Part shown: piece by piece, positions 40,364 to 48,456 of the stretch
Layout: the number at the start of each line of letters is the position of its first letter
Numbering within the stretch: position 1 is the first letter of the stretch
Made by a program: the position numbers and the translations under genes
Virus record (IMG/VR): IMGVR_UViG_3300047457_000359
Location: 1 to 57,730 of that record
Source: a virus
Strand: one strand, 5' to 3'
Length of the DNA stretch: 57,730 bases
Notes under the pieces: generated by a model
What the model saw: only the letters and a program-made list of their open reading frames with translations
Databases searched by the model: none
What the model was told of the DNA's origin: nothing

Positions 40364-40480
40364 ATGAACACGACCTGCAATCCAAGTACCCCATGTCGCA
40401 GTTGTCAGACGGGCAACAGTCAACGGAGGTTTCGTCCACATGCCGACCACAAGATACGGAGACGCCTATGTCGGGGGTAA
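40364..40480 (+). CDS. 38-residue Cys/His protein inserted between helicase halves
   Basis: ATG 40364 follows the previous stop by one base and its TAA overlaps the helicase ATG (TAATG). Sequence features: CNPSTPCRSCQTG, then RRFRPHADHKIRRRLCRG, so a basic zinc-finger-like peptide with possible C/C/C/H/H/C ligands. Translational coupling on both sides supports it being translated. It sits between the Q-motif and Walker A of a split SNF2 protein. Confidence 0.5.
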   Translation: MNTTCNPSTPCRSCQTGNSQRRFRPHADHKIRRRLCRG

Positions 40481-41790
40481 TGATCGCAGACGAAATGGGA
40501 CTGGGCAAGACCGTCCAGGCGTTAGCCGTGATCAAAGTGATCAACAAGTACCCCGTGTTGGTCGTTTGCACCAGCAGTCTCCGCAAGAACTGGGAACGGG
40601 AGATCAAGAAGTGGTTGCCAAATGTGTCGGTGGAAGTTCTGTATGGTACGACCCCACATGCTGTCAGCAGCCAGGTGCTTGTTGTTGGGTATGATGTGTT
40701 CTATGCCTGGGGTCGGGCATTGCCGACAGTAAATGTGCTGGTGTTTGATGAGTCGCACTTGTTGAAGAACGGCAACGCTCGTCGCACACAGGAAGCGATC
40801 CGATACTCAGACAAGGTCCACAAAGCAGGTGGTTCGGTGCTGTGTTTGACGGGAACGCCAGTGTTGAACCGACCGACCGAGTTGTTGACTCAGTTGAGGA
40901 TCATGAACAGGCTCGGTGAGTTCGGTGGGGTACAGGGGTTCAAGGAGCAGTTTCGGGATCCGAAGAATCTCGTCACCCTGAACAAGCGTTTGCGATCCAC
41001 TTGTTTTGTCCGCAGGAGAAAGTCGGATGTGTTGCAGGAACTGCCCCCCAAACGGTGGGCTGATGTGGTTGTTGACGGAGATCCAACGGTCATGGCTGAG
41101 TACCGCAAAGCCGAGAGAGACATAGTCGGTTTCTTGAAGAAACGCACGGAGGAACTGGCTGCAGCATCGGGCGCAAGCACGGCAGAAGCCAAACGGGCAG
41201 CATGGGAGCAGGCGTTGAGAGCAGAAGCAGCGCAGCACCTTGTGGCGGTGAACACCCTGAAACTGTTGGCAGCCCGTGCCAAGTTGAGCGTTGCGGAGCA
41301 GTGGATCACGGAGTTCGTTGGGACTGGCAGCAAGTTGGTTGTGTTCGGGTGGCACCGAGAGATTGTCGGTGGTATTGCTGAACGATTCGGTCAATCAAGC
41401 AGGGTGCAGGGAGGTATGTCGGACGAAGAAAAGCAATCGGCTGTTGACTCGTTCCAGACGGATGCAGATGTGAAGGTAATCAGTTGTTCGTTGAAGGCCG
41501 CTGGTGTCGGGATCACCCTGACTGCTGCGTCAGATGTGCTGTTCTTGGAGCAGGGATGGACGCCTGCGGATCAAGACCAGGCTGCTGATAGGTGCCACCG
41601 CATCGGTCAGCAAGACAGTGTGACCGCTTGGACTTTCATTTGCCAGGACACGATTGACGAGTACATAGCCGATGTGATCACGGCGAAACGGGCGGTTGTT
41701 GATGCAGCGACTGACGGCGAACGCAACAAGATGGAGCACACGACCAGCGTGTTGGGCGATGTGTTGGTGTGGTTGGCAAACAAGGCGTAG
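40480..41790 (+). CDS. SNF2-family helicase ATPase, C-terminal part of split protein
   Basis: 436 residues from the ATG at 40480, giving MIADEMGLGKT as the first residues, so Walker A is at the extreme N-terminus. Motif II VFDESHLLK, motif III LTGTPVLNRP, motif V/VI with AAGVGITLTAASDVLF and DRCHRIGQQDSV are intact. With the upstream HARP-repeat protein it forms a SMARCAL1-like helicase for remodelling forks or annealing. In-frame starts farther upstream (40393, 40468) exist and would overlap the 38-residue gene. Confidence 0.85.
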   Translation: MIADEMGLGKTVQALAVIKVINKYPVLVVCTSSLRKNWEREIKKWLPNVSVEVLYGTTPHAVSSQVLVVGYDVFYAWGRALPTVNVLVFDESHLLKNGNARRTQEAIRYSDKVHKAGGSVLCLTGTPVLNRPTELLTQLRIMNRLGEFGGVQGFKEQFRDPKNLVTLNKRLRSTCFVRRRKSDVLQELPPKRWADVVVDGDPTVMAEYRKAERDIVGFLKKRTEELAAASGASTAEAKRAAWEQALRAEAAQHLVAVNTLKLLAARAKLSVAEQWITEFVGTGSKLVVFGWHREIVGGIAERFGQSSRVQGGMSDEEKQSAVDSFQTDADVKVISCSLKAAGVGITLTAASDVLFLEQGWTPADQDQAADRCHRIGQQDSVTAWTFICQDTIDEYIADVITAKRAVVDAATDGERNKMEHTTSVLGDVLVWLANKA

Positions 41791-41806
41791 TGTGACCTAC
41801 TTCACA
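41791..41806 (+). promoter_or_regulatory. Crp/GlxR-like operator, copy 4
   Basis: TGTGACCTACTTCACA, identical to copies at 20339 and 56521, begins right after the helicase stop and 48 bp before the amidoligase. The TTGAC -35 element of the other copies is missing here; TTGCCC is at the nearest position, so promoter strength is doubtful. Confidence 0.65.
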
Positions 41807-41853
41807 CTTGCCCCTACTTCCCAGGAGAAGCGTGGTTTGTCACGATTCGTCCG

Positions 41854-42876
41854 ATGCCAACTACAAGAACCACCATCGGATCGGACGGTCGGACTGTCAT
41901 CATCAGTCTCGGCCCCGAAATAGACCAGCAATGCTGGGAGTACCGTCAGGCTGGCTTCACTTGGGGCATGATTGCAGAGATGGTCGGACTCGGCGGAGCA
42001 TCGTCGGCCCGAACAGCAGCGTCACGCCACGGTCGGAGCCTCGGGATCGTGACGGGGTATGTGCCGCCGTCCAGACGGGCTGTCGGAGTGCGGACATACG
42101 GAGTTGAGATTGAGTTTGTCAACTTGACCCGCCTGGATGCTTGCGTAGCCATTGAACAGGCGTTGGGGATCCCCCATGTCCACTTGATGGACTACCACGG
42201 GCGTGATTGCTACCGCTGTCAGCAGCGGGTTCGTGGCTATCGGGAATGGAAGGTTGAGCGAGACGGATCGGTCAGCAACGGCGATTGGGGCGGTGAGGTC
42301 GTGACCCCGATCCTGCAAGGCGACGATGGCTTTGACGCAATACGCAAGGTCATGGCGGGGCTTCGCCAGGCGGGTGCAGAAGTGGATCAGTCCTGCGGTA
42401 TGCATGTTCACCTGAGCGTTGAGCACATGACCAACGGGCAGCGAGCCGAGTTGGTCCAGCAGTGGTATCAGCACCACGACACCTTTGACCGCTTCGTTGC
42501 CAAGTCCCGAACCGTCAGGGGCAACGGTCGTGGCTACGAGTACTGCCGCCGTGAGGATGACCAAGTTGTGGATCAACAGGTTGACCGAATGAAACGCCAC
42601 GGCAACTTCGGGTACACCGACAAGTATCGCAGCCTCAACCTGACGCCGTTTGCCAAGTACGGAACTTTGGAAGTCCGTATGCACCAAGGCACCCTGAACA
42701 GCCAGAAAGCCAGGAACTGGATCAAGTTGTTGATCGGGTTCTTTGACACAGTTGAGAAGGAAGAACTGTCGCAGTTGTCGCCAGGACTTGCTCTGTTGGG
42801 ATCATTGGCGGACGGCGGAAAGATCAGTCAAGAAACAGCGGCGTATCTGATGCGCCGTGCAGAACAGTTGGCATAG
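41854..42876 (+). CDS. Amidoligase (COOH-NH2 ligase, Amidoligase_2-like)
   Basis: 340 residues. An N-terminal HTH-like stretch (residues 25-65: EYRQAGFTWGMIAEMVGLGG) precedes the ligase. Catalytic-domain motifs: RTYGVEIEFVN (near residue 80), WKVERDGSV (near 130), GGEVVTPILQ (near 145), CGMHVHLSVE (near 185) and YGTLEVRMHQGTLN (near 268). This glutamine-synthetase-like superfamily joins amines to carboxyl groups with ATP. The next gene is a class II glutamine amidotransferase, a pairing described for predicted phage peptide-modification systems. An operator copy lies upstream. Confidence 0.85.
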   Translation: MPTTRTTIGSDGRTVIISLGPEIDQQCWEYRQAGFTWGMIAEMVGLGGASSARTAASRHGRSLGIVTGYVPPSRRAVGVRTYGVEIEFVNLTRLDACVAIEQALGIPHVHLMDYHGRDCYRCQQRVRGYREWKVERDGSVSNGDWGGEVVTPILQGDDGFDAIRKVMAGLRQAGAEVDQSCGMHVHLSVEHMTNGQRAELVQQWYQHHDTFDRFVAKSRTVRGNGRGYEYCRREDDQVVDQQVDRMKRHGNFGYTDKYRSLNLTPFAKYGTLEVRMHQGTLNSQKARNWIKLLIGFFDTVEKEELSQLSPGLALLGSLADGGKISQETAAYLMRRAEQLA

Positions 42877-42895
42877 CCAACGGAAAGGAAAGGAA

Positions 42896-43684
42896 ATGTG
42901 CGGAATCGCAGGTTTCAATGTTGCCGACGGAGACTTCGGCAAGATAAACAGCCAGGCGTTGGCACGGGAGTTGATCAAAGCGATTGAGATCCGTGGCACC
43001 GACGCCACTGGCGGTGCATGGACACAGAAGGCAGACAAAGTGACGGAGGTCTGGTACGCAAAGCAGGCGATACGAGCAAGTGCCTGGCAGTCGTACATCA
43101 AGGAGTACATTCCCAAGCGCAGTCGCAATGTGATCCTGCACACCCGATACGCCACGCAGGGCGATCCCAGCGACAACGACAACAACCACCCGATCGTTGT
43201 GCCAGGCATTGTCGGAGTCCACAACGGACACATCAGCAATGACCGTGAGTTGATTCGGGATCTCGGAGTTGAGCGGATCGGCCAGGTGGACTCGGAAGCG
43301 GCGTTCCAGTTGATCAGTCAGCACAGGGACAAGCCCCAGGAGCAACTGGGCGAGATTCGGGGCAGAGCAGCCCTTGCCTGGATGCGCACCGATCGCCCTC
43401 GTGAGTTGCACCTCGCCAGAGTGGAGGGATCACCCCTCGCAATCGGCCAGACCAAGGCGGGGACTGTCGTCTTTGCCTCAACGATGGACCTGTTGAAGAA
43501 GGCTTGCGACAAGGCGGGGATCAAGTTGGACTGGGAGTACCATGTTCCCGAATACCAGTACCTGGTCTTTCGCAACGGGATCATGGATGAGATGGACAGC
43601 GTTGTTCGCAAGCACTGGCCGTCGTACCACCGCACCACGCCGCCGATCTCCAAGGAGAACATGGCTCTGTACCGCCTGTTCTAA
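42896..43684 (+). CDS. Class II glutamine amidotransferase
   Basis: 262 residues from ATG 42896, chosen because it puts the nucleophile at Cys2 (MCGIAGFN) after AAAGGAAAGGAA. Further Ntn-hydrolase features: IRGTDATGGAW (RG-x-D-x-x-G), HTRYATQGDP, NNHPIVV and VGVHNGHISNDREL. It releases ammonia from glutamine. No synthase domain is attached, so it probably feeds or complements the amidoligase immediately upstream. Confidence 0.88.
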   Translation: MCGIAGFNVADGDFGKINSQALARELIKAIEIRGTDATGGAWTQKADKVTEVWYAKQAIRASAWQSYIKEYIPKRSRNVILHTRYATQGDPSDNDNNHPIVVPGIVGVHNGHISNDRELIRDLGVERIGQVDSEAAFQLISQHRDKPQEQLGEIRGRAALAWMRTDRPRELHLARVEGSPLAIGQTKAGTVVFASTMDLLKKACDKAGIKLDWEYHVPEYQYLVFRNGIMDEMDSVVRKHWPSYHRTTPPISKENMALYRLF

Positions 43685-43705
43685 TGGCTGGTATCGTAGG
43701 GATCA

Positions 43706-43987
43706 ATGAAAGTAACGATCTACTGGCCTGACTACACGATGACCAAAGCCGCCAACGCAACCGCTGCTTTGAAGATCATCGCTGAGAAGCAGTGGGAAGA
43801 ACAAGTTTCGGTTGAGCGAATGAAGGAGTTACTCGCTGGTAGGGCTTGGGGTTGGTGCAACGCCGTTGTGGATCCCAGCCTGCCCGATGAGGAGTTCCTG
43901 TCCGCACTTGGTGACACTGGTATGGTGTTCGTGTGGTTCGGGGAAGAAGATCCGTGGCGAGGCGTCGGTGAAGGAGGCTTGGCGTGA
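43706..43987 (+). CDS. Uncharacterised protein, leaderless
   Basis: 93 residues; ATG 8 nt after TATCGT (43692-43697). Starts KVTIYWPDYTMTKAANATAA and continues as a helix-strand protein with WGWCNAVVD. No family recognised. It overlaps the WhiB gene by 20 nt. Confidence 0.5.
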   Translation: MKVTIYWPDYTMTKAANATAALKIIAEKQWEEQVSVERMKELLAGRAWGWCNAVVDPSLPDEEFLSALGDTGMVFVWFGEEDPWRGVGEGGLA

Positions 43988-44462
43988 GCATGCAGCATGT
44001 AAAGGCATGCCCATTCAGTTGTTCTTTGGAACTGACGATGAAGGTCCACGAGATCGGATTGCCCGAGAGTTGCAGGCAAAAGCCGTATGTAAACGGTGCC
44101 CTGTATGGCAAACCTGTTTAGAAGCGGGATCCGAAGATGATTGCTACGGCGTTTGGGGTGGATTGACTATGGTAGAGCGCAGGCGTCGCAAGATGGAACT
44201 GGAGCACCAGGCGTACATGACAAGAAGATTTGGAGAATGGCCGAAGCGGATCCCGACAGTCGTTGCAGAACCGCAAAGCGAGTGGAGGCAGTTGGATCTG
44301 CGCCCAGGTTGGCGGGGGGATCAAGTTGCGATCAAGGTGAGGGACACCGACACGACCGATACTGGGGTTGAATACGGAGTGTTCGTAGATGGAAAGCCGT
44401 CGTTGATGTCGGGCGAAGAAACCGAGGCTTGGTTGTACTTCGCAAGTTTGACGATTACCTGA
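43968..44462 (+). CDS. whiB: WhiB-like iron-sulphur transcription regulator
   Basis: 164 residues from GTG 43968. Four conserved cysteines at residues 11, 41, 44 and 50 (AACKG...VCKRCPVWQTC) would bind a [4Fe-4S] cluster, and YGVWGGLT near residue 60 is the sigma-contact loop, followed by a basic region ERRRRKMELE. WhiB-like proteins occur in actinobacteria and their phages, where they redirect or repress host transcription (mycobacteriophage TM4 WhiB is the known case). The C-terminal 80 residues, beta-rich and ending near EAWLYFASLTIT, are an extension not usual in the family. Confidence 0.88.
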   Translation: MKEAWREHAACKGMPIQLFFGTDDEGPRDRIARELQAKAVCKRCPVWQTCLEAGSEDDCYGVWGGLTMVERRRRKMELEHQAYMTRRFGEWPKRIPTVVAEPQSEWRQLDLRPGWRGDQVAIKVRDTDTTDTGVEYGVFVDGKPSLMSGEETEAWLYFASLTIT

Positions 44463-44477
44463 AGTACAGTTGATGCA

Positions 44478-45695
44478 GTGAAAGACGACATTCTTGTTCA
44501 GGTGCAGACGGTGGGGATCAACACTGTCAGGGAGCATCCCGCCAATGTGAGGAAGGGGGATGTTGACCTAATCGCAGACAGTCTGGTGAACCACGGTCAA
44601 TACCGCCCGATCGTTGTCCAGCGATCAACGGGCTACATACTCGCTGGCAACCACACATGGAAAGCGGCTCGCAGGCTCGGTTGGAAGCAGATCGGCGTCA
44701 CCTACCTTGATGTTGACAATGAAACCGCAGCCAAGGTGATGTTGGCAGACAACCGCACATCGGACCTGGCGGTGTACAACGATGCACAGTTGTTGGAACT
44801 GTTGCACAGTTTGGAAGATTTGGCTGGCACGGGATTTGACGAGTTGGACCTTGATCGGTTGGAAGGTCTGTTTGATGAAGACGAAACCGAATCGGGATCA
44901 TCAGGTGGAACTGGTGGTGTCGGCAAGACCCAGTATGCCTTTGAGTTTGGACCGCTGCGTTTGGACATGCCAGCCCACATCGCAGACGCCTGGGAACAAA
45001 AGCAGAAGTTGGACAACCCGAAAGGGACACTCGCAGCGATCCGCAATCGCATTGACATGGCGGCACCCCCAAGGGAGATGACGGCACAGCCAGTCATTGA
45101 CGCCGCAGATTTGGCGGAGACGATACCCCTATCCGATCTCACGCTGTATCCGATGAACGCACGGCAGGGAGACATTGGTGCGATCTCGGAGTCGTTGCGA
45201 CTGTTCGGTCAGTATCGCCCGATTGTCGTAAACAGAAGAACGATGCACATTCTGGTCGGGAACCACACCGCTGCTGCCGCAAAGTCGTTGGGGTGGTCAA
45301 AGATTGCCGTCAGTTGGGTTGATGTGCCAGAGGATCAAGAAGCGAAGATCGTGCTGATAGACAACAGAAGCGCAGATGTTGCTATGTATGACGAAGATGG
45401 TCTGGCGACACTGTTGACCTCGTTGGGGAGTCTGATCGGAACGGGGTTTGATGGCGATGATTTGGATCAACTGTTGAGCGATGTCAGGAACGGGTATCGC
45501 AACAAGAAGCCAGCATCGCAAAGCAAGGTGAGGTGCAAGGCGGGATCCTGGGTGTGGAAACTGCCGTCAGCGCAGTTTGTTGACTGGGAAGCAAAGCACG
45601 GGACTGTTGAAAGTCCTGAGGGGATCAAGTTTCTGACCGAAGGGCTTCGTTTGACGGAAGGAACATGGACAGTGGTGGAGGACACCGATGAGTGA
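44478..45695 (+). CDS. Double ParB-like nuclease-domain protein
   Basis: 405 residues, GTG 7 nt after TACAGT (leaderless). Two ParB/Srx modules: residues 8-115 (REHPANVRKGDVDLIADSL, NHGQYRPIVVQ, YILAGNHTWKAAR) and 215-330 (YPMNARQGDIGAISESLRLF, GQYRPIVVNRR, ILVGNHTAAAAKSLGW). The GNHT element replaces the GERR loop of chromosomal ParB. Each module is followed by a DNR-S/D stretch. A C-terminal unit (KAGSWVWKLPSAQFVDWEAK) is separate. Such phage ParB proteins may act as nucleases or NTP-dependent DNA-modification partners. Confidence 0.8.
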   Translation: MKDDILVQVQTVGINTVREHPANVRKGDVDLIADSLVNHGQYRPIVVQRSTGYILAGNHTWKAARRLGWKQIGVTYLDVDNETAAKVMLADNRTSDLAVYNDAQLLELLHSLEDLAGTGFDELDLDRLEGLFDEDETESGSSGGTGGVGKTQYAFEFGPLRLDMPAHIADAWEQKQKLDNPKGTLAAIRNRIDMAAPPREMTAQPVIDAADLAETIPLSDLTLYPMNARQGDIGAISESLRLFGQYRPIVVNRRTMHILVGNHTAAAAKSLGWSKIAVSWVDVPEDQEAKIVLIDNRSADVAMYDEDGLATLLTSLGSLIGTGFDGDDLDQLLSDVRNGYRNKKPASQSKVRCKAGSWVWKLPSAQFVDWEAKHGTVESPEGIKFLTEGLRLTEGTWTVVEDTDE

Positions 45696-46380
45696 AATGC
45701 AAGTGGAAAGCCGCAGGCTTGACGAACTGACGATGGACGACAGAAACCCCCGAAAGGGAAATGTCGCAGCGATCATTGAAAGCCTGAAGGAGTTCGGCCA
45801 GCACAGGCCGATCGTTGTGCAGAAGGGGACGAACAGGATCATCGCTGGAAACCACATGTTCCAGGCGGCGCAGTCGTTGGGCTGGGAGACGATCCAGTGT
45901 GTCATTGTTGACGACGATGACGAGAAAGCGATCCGTCGTGGCATTGCCGACAACGCCACCAGCGACTTGGCTCGTTGGGATGATGACCAGTTGAAGGAAC
46001 TGTTGAACGAAGTCGGAACGGACATCGCAGGTGTGGATGACCAGTTGGTGAAGCGGCTGTTTGCGCAGATTGTCGCAGAGAACGACCCGATCTATCCGCT
46101 GGTTCCAAAGCCAGGCGAGAAGTACGACTATGTCGTTCTGTTTGCCGACAACGAGATTGACCACGGTTTCTTGATGACATTCTTCGGAGAAAAGGTGCTT
46201 GATTGGAAGACGCCAAGTCGCAGGGCGCAGCGATCACGCATCTTGCCAGTGTCGGTGTTGAGGCGGTTGATGCAAGAACACGGCCTGATCCCTGACACCG
46301 AAGCGGATCCACAGGTGGAGGCGGAGGACGCAACACCACCCACCCAGACCCCCAAGCCCAGCAGGGCTAAGAAGAAATAA
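45688..46380 (+). CDS. Single ParB-like domain protein
   Basis: 230 residues, ATG overlapping the previous gene by 8 nt. Residues 8-115 form a third ParB-like module: DDRNPRKGNVAAIIESLKEF, GQHRPIVVQKGTN, IIAGNHMFQAAQSLGW. The C-terminal half contains YDYVVLFADNEIDHGFLMTF and a Lys/Pro-rich tail. It is closely related to the modules of the gene before, pointing to tandem duplication. Confidence 0.78.
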   Translation: MSEMQVESRRLDELTMDDRNPRKGNVAAIIESLKEFGQHRPIVVQKGTNRIIAGNHMFQAAQSLGWETIQCVIVDDDDEKAIRRGIADNATSDLARWDDDQLKELLNEVGTDIAGVDDQLVKRLFAQIVAENDPIYPLVPKPGEKYDYVVLFADNEIDHGFLMTFFGEKVLDWKTPSRRAQRSRILPVSVLRRLMQEHGLIPDTEADPQVEAEDATPPTQTPKPSRAKKK

Positions 46381-46391
46381 GAAGACGCTTT

Positions 46392-47153
46392 ATGGAAGTG
46401 AACATCGTGATCCCGAGTATGGGACGGGCTGGAGCGTTGCAGGCGCACAAGGCTGTGTCGGGCGACAGATTGACGCTGTGCGTCCCAGACGCCGAAGTGG
46501 AGGCGTACCGCAAGGCGCACCCTGACATACAGGTGGTTGGTCACCCCGACAGCGTGGTGGGACTGTCGCAGAAGCGTCAGTGGATCTACGACTATTGGGG
46601 CGATGTGATCATGATTGACGACGACTGTGATGCGATCCTGCACCTGGAACACGGTTTGGGCAACAAGCCCTGCGTGTTGACCCCAGAAGAAGGGGTGGAA
46701 CTGTGCGACCGTCTGGCTGGTGAAGCACGGGACATGAATGTGTACCTGTTCGGCGTTTCGTCCTCGGTGGACATTCGCAACTATGTTGCAGTGATGCCGT
46801 TCCGCACGGTTGGTTGGGTGAACGGTGGTTTCACGGGACTGCTTCGGGGATCCAAGTTGTCCTACCACCCGAAGATCATGTGCTCCGAAGACTTCTGGAT
46901 TTCGGCGTTGAACGCATACCACCACCGCAAGGTGTGGGTTGATACCAGGTACGCATTGCGTGATGCCAACGGTTCGGGAACGATGAAGACTCCTGGTGGA
47001 ATGGCGTTTATCCGCAGCCTGGAGAACGAAAAGCGTGACAACGAAATCCTGGCGCAGCATTTCGGAGACGCAATCAAACCCCGCCCGAAGAAGGCGGCTG
47101 GTAGAGTCAAGGCGATCCACGAGTTTCAGCGTTCGTTGACGATCCCGTGGTAG
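46392..47153 (+). CDS. Glycosyltransferase, TET-associated (TAGT/GREB1-like) type
   Basis: 253 residues. VNIVIPSMGRAGALQAHKAV at the N-terminus, VVGHPDSVVGLSQKRQWIYD, then the metal-binding VIMIDDDCDAI near residue 73 give a GT-A fold. NGGFTGLLRG and KIMCSEDFWI later would hold the sugar-acceptor site. The pattern fits glycosyltransferases that phages use on modified DNA bases (TET/JBP-associated). No TET/JBP dioxygenase is seen in this window, so glycan modification remains possible. Neighbours are ParB-like, methyltransferase and deacetylase genes. Confidence 0.65.
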   Translation: MEVNIVIPSMGRAGALQAHKAVSGDRLTLCVPDAEVEAYRKAHPDIQVVGHPDSVVGLSQKRQWIYDYWGDVIMIDDDCDAILHLEHGLGNKPCVLTPEEGVELCDRLAGEARDMNVYLFGVSSSVDIRNYVAVMPFRTVGWVNGGFTGLLRGSKLSYHPKIMCSEDFWISALNAYHHRKVWVDTRYALRDANGSGTMKTPGGMAFIRSLENEKRDNEILAQHFGDAIKPRPKKAAGRVKAIHEFQRSLTIPW

Positions 47154-47161
47154 GAGGAAAG

Positions 47162-47779
47162 ATGACAAACCTTGATGAGTTCTATGCGGAAGCAATCGGG
47201 AAGGCTGTTGAACCGTGGCAGTTGAATGACTACGGATCGGAGCGATCACAGAAGCGGCGGTTCCGAGTGGCGGCTGATGCCCTGGGGATCCGTTCGGGAG
47301 ACACGGTTGTTGATGTCGGGTGCGGAAGCGGCGAGTTGCGTCGGTATCTCTGGGCCGAAGGCATTGATGTGGAGTACATCGGCTATGACGCAGTTCCCGC
47401 AATGGTGGAACTGGCGCAGCGTTACGGCGAAAAGAATGTGATGTTGCTGGACGCACTGGAGAAGGGGATCACTATGTGCGAGCATGTTGTGTGCCTCGGC
47501 GTTCTCGGTGTTATGGAAGGAACTGAAGAAGAGCGCATGGCGAAGTTCAGCAGGTTGTTCAGCAATCTGTGCGACCACGCTCAGGTTGGCGTTGCCGTGA
47601 CGGTGCAGATGTACCGTGAGGGACTGGACAAGTCGGGTCTGCGTTGGTACATGGAGGAAGACCAGGTAGCGCAAGCCTTGATGATGCTTCGTCGGGATCA
47701 CCCCGACTTCGGATGGCAGTTGCGGATGGACTACCACCCTCACGACGCAATGTTCGTCGGCCTGTTCCGATCTTTCTGA
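47162..47779 (+). CDS. Class I SAM-dependent methyltransferase
   Basis: 205 residues from ATG 47162 (AGGAGGAAAG upstream). VVDVGCGSGELRRYLW (residues 48-63) is motif I, EYIGYDAVPAMVELAQ is motif II, and VVCLGVLGVMEGT is motif IV/post-motif. No DNA target-recognition domain or DPPY/PC motif is present, so a small-molecule, sugar or protein substrate is more likely than DNA. Confidence 0.75.
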   Translation: MTNLDEFYAEAIGKAVEPWQLNDYGSERSQKRRFRVAADALGIRSGDTVVDVGCGSGELRRYLWAEGIDVEYIGYDAVPAMVELAQRYGEKNVMLLDALEKGITMCEHVVCLGVLGVMEGTEEERMAKFSRLFSNLCDHAQVGVAVTVQMYREGLDKSGLRWYMEEDQVAQALMMLRRDHPDFGWQLRMDYHPHDAMFVGLFRSF

Positions 47780-47810
47780 AAACACGCCCAACCCTGGTGT
47801 AGTTGGGTGC

Positions 47811-47816
47811 TACTGT
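47811..47816 (+). promoter_or_regulatory. -10 box of a leaderless gene with upstream CTGGTGTAGT
   Basis: TACTGT lies 7 nt before ATG 47824. Upstream is CCCAAC-CCTGGTGTA-GTTGGG, an inverted repeat that contains the CTGGTGTAGT element also seen at 32038. Confidence 0.5.
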
Positions 47817-47823
47817 TTCATGT

Positions 47824-48456
47824 ATGGCAAGCAATAACCCGTGGTACAGCCAGCCAACCGTCAGGGGATACTCCAACCCCGAGGTTGCGTCTGCGCTGCA
47901 AAAAGCAATCAGAAGAGGACAAGTTGACAAGGCTGTGTTCTGGGCAATAGAACTGGACAGGTCGGGCTACGCACAGTATGTGTGGAAGCGTCTGCTAGTG
48001 ATCACAAGCGAGGATGTCGGTCCAGCAGAGCGGCACCTGCCCGCAACCATCTGGGCGTTGTACCAGACCTGGCGTGAGATGAACAGTTGGCGGAACGGGA
48101 ACCACCCCGAGCGGTTGCCCTTTGTTCACGCTGTGATCCTGTTGGCTTCGGCACAGAAGTCCAGGATGTGCGATCACGCAGCCTGTGGCGGCTACAACAC
48201 CAACGAAGCCCTGTTTGAGATCCCAGACGAGGCGTATGACCTCCACACCCTCAAAGGTCGCAGACTCGGCAGGGGTTTGGAGCACTGGTATGCGGAAGCA
48301 GCCAAGTTGGAGAACCCAGCCGATCTCGGGTTTGACCCGTTCGTTGAGTGGAACGCCAAGGCAGACGAGTTCAAGGGCGAGCCGTTGGTCCGCAAGGCGG
48401 GACGGACGGTCGGGGCGGTTGACGAAACTCCCCCAGCCGAACAGTTGTTTGACTAG
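47824..48456 (+). CDS. RarA/MgsA C-terminal-like protein
   Basis: 210 residues. Matches the C-terminal oligomerisation domain of RarA/MgsA clamp-loader-like ATPases without the AAA+ part: ASALQKAIRRGQVDKAVFWA, YVWKRLLVITSEDVG, HAVILLASAQKSRMCDHA. Free-standing versions occur in phages and may interact with replisome or clamp-loader proteins. It is leaderless and its stop overlaps the end of the convergent minus-strand gene. Confidence 0.75.
   Translation: MASNNPWYSQPTVRGYSNPEVASALQKAIRRGQVDKAVFWAIELDRSGYAQYVWKRLLVITSEDVGPAERHLPATIWALYQTWREMNSWRNGNHPERLPFVHAVILLASAQKSRMCDHAACGGYNTNEALFEIPDEAYDLHTLKGRRLGRGLEHWYAEAAKLENPADLGFDPFVEWNAKADEFKGEPLVRKAGRTVGAVDETPPAEQLFD

Noticed and set aside
44478-46380. 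ParABS plasmid-partition system
   Set aside because: No ParA ATPase and no parS-like repeats near the three ParB-like modules.
46392-47153. TET/JBP dioxygenase companion to the glycosyltransferase
   Set aside because: No HxD...H 2-oxoglutarate dioxygenase pattern was found among the predicted proteins of this window.
47162-47779. DNA methyltransferase
   Set aside because: Motif I is present but no catalytic DPPY/NPPY or PC motif and no target-recognition domain, so DNA methylation is not supported.
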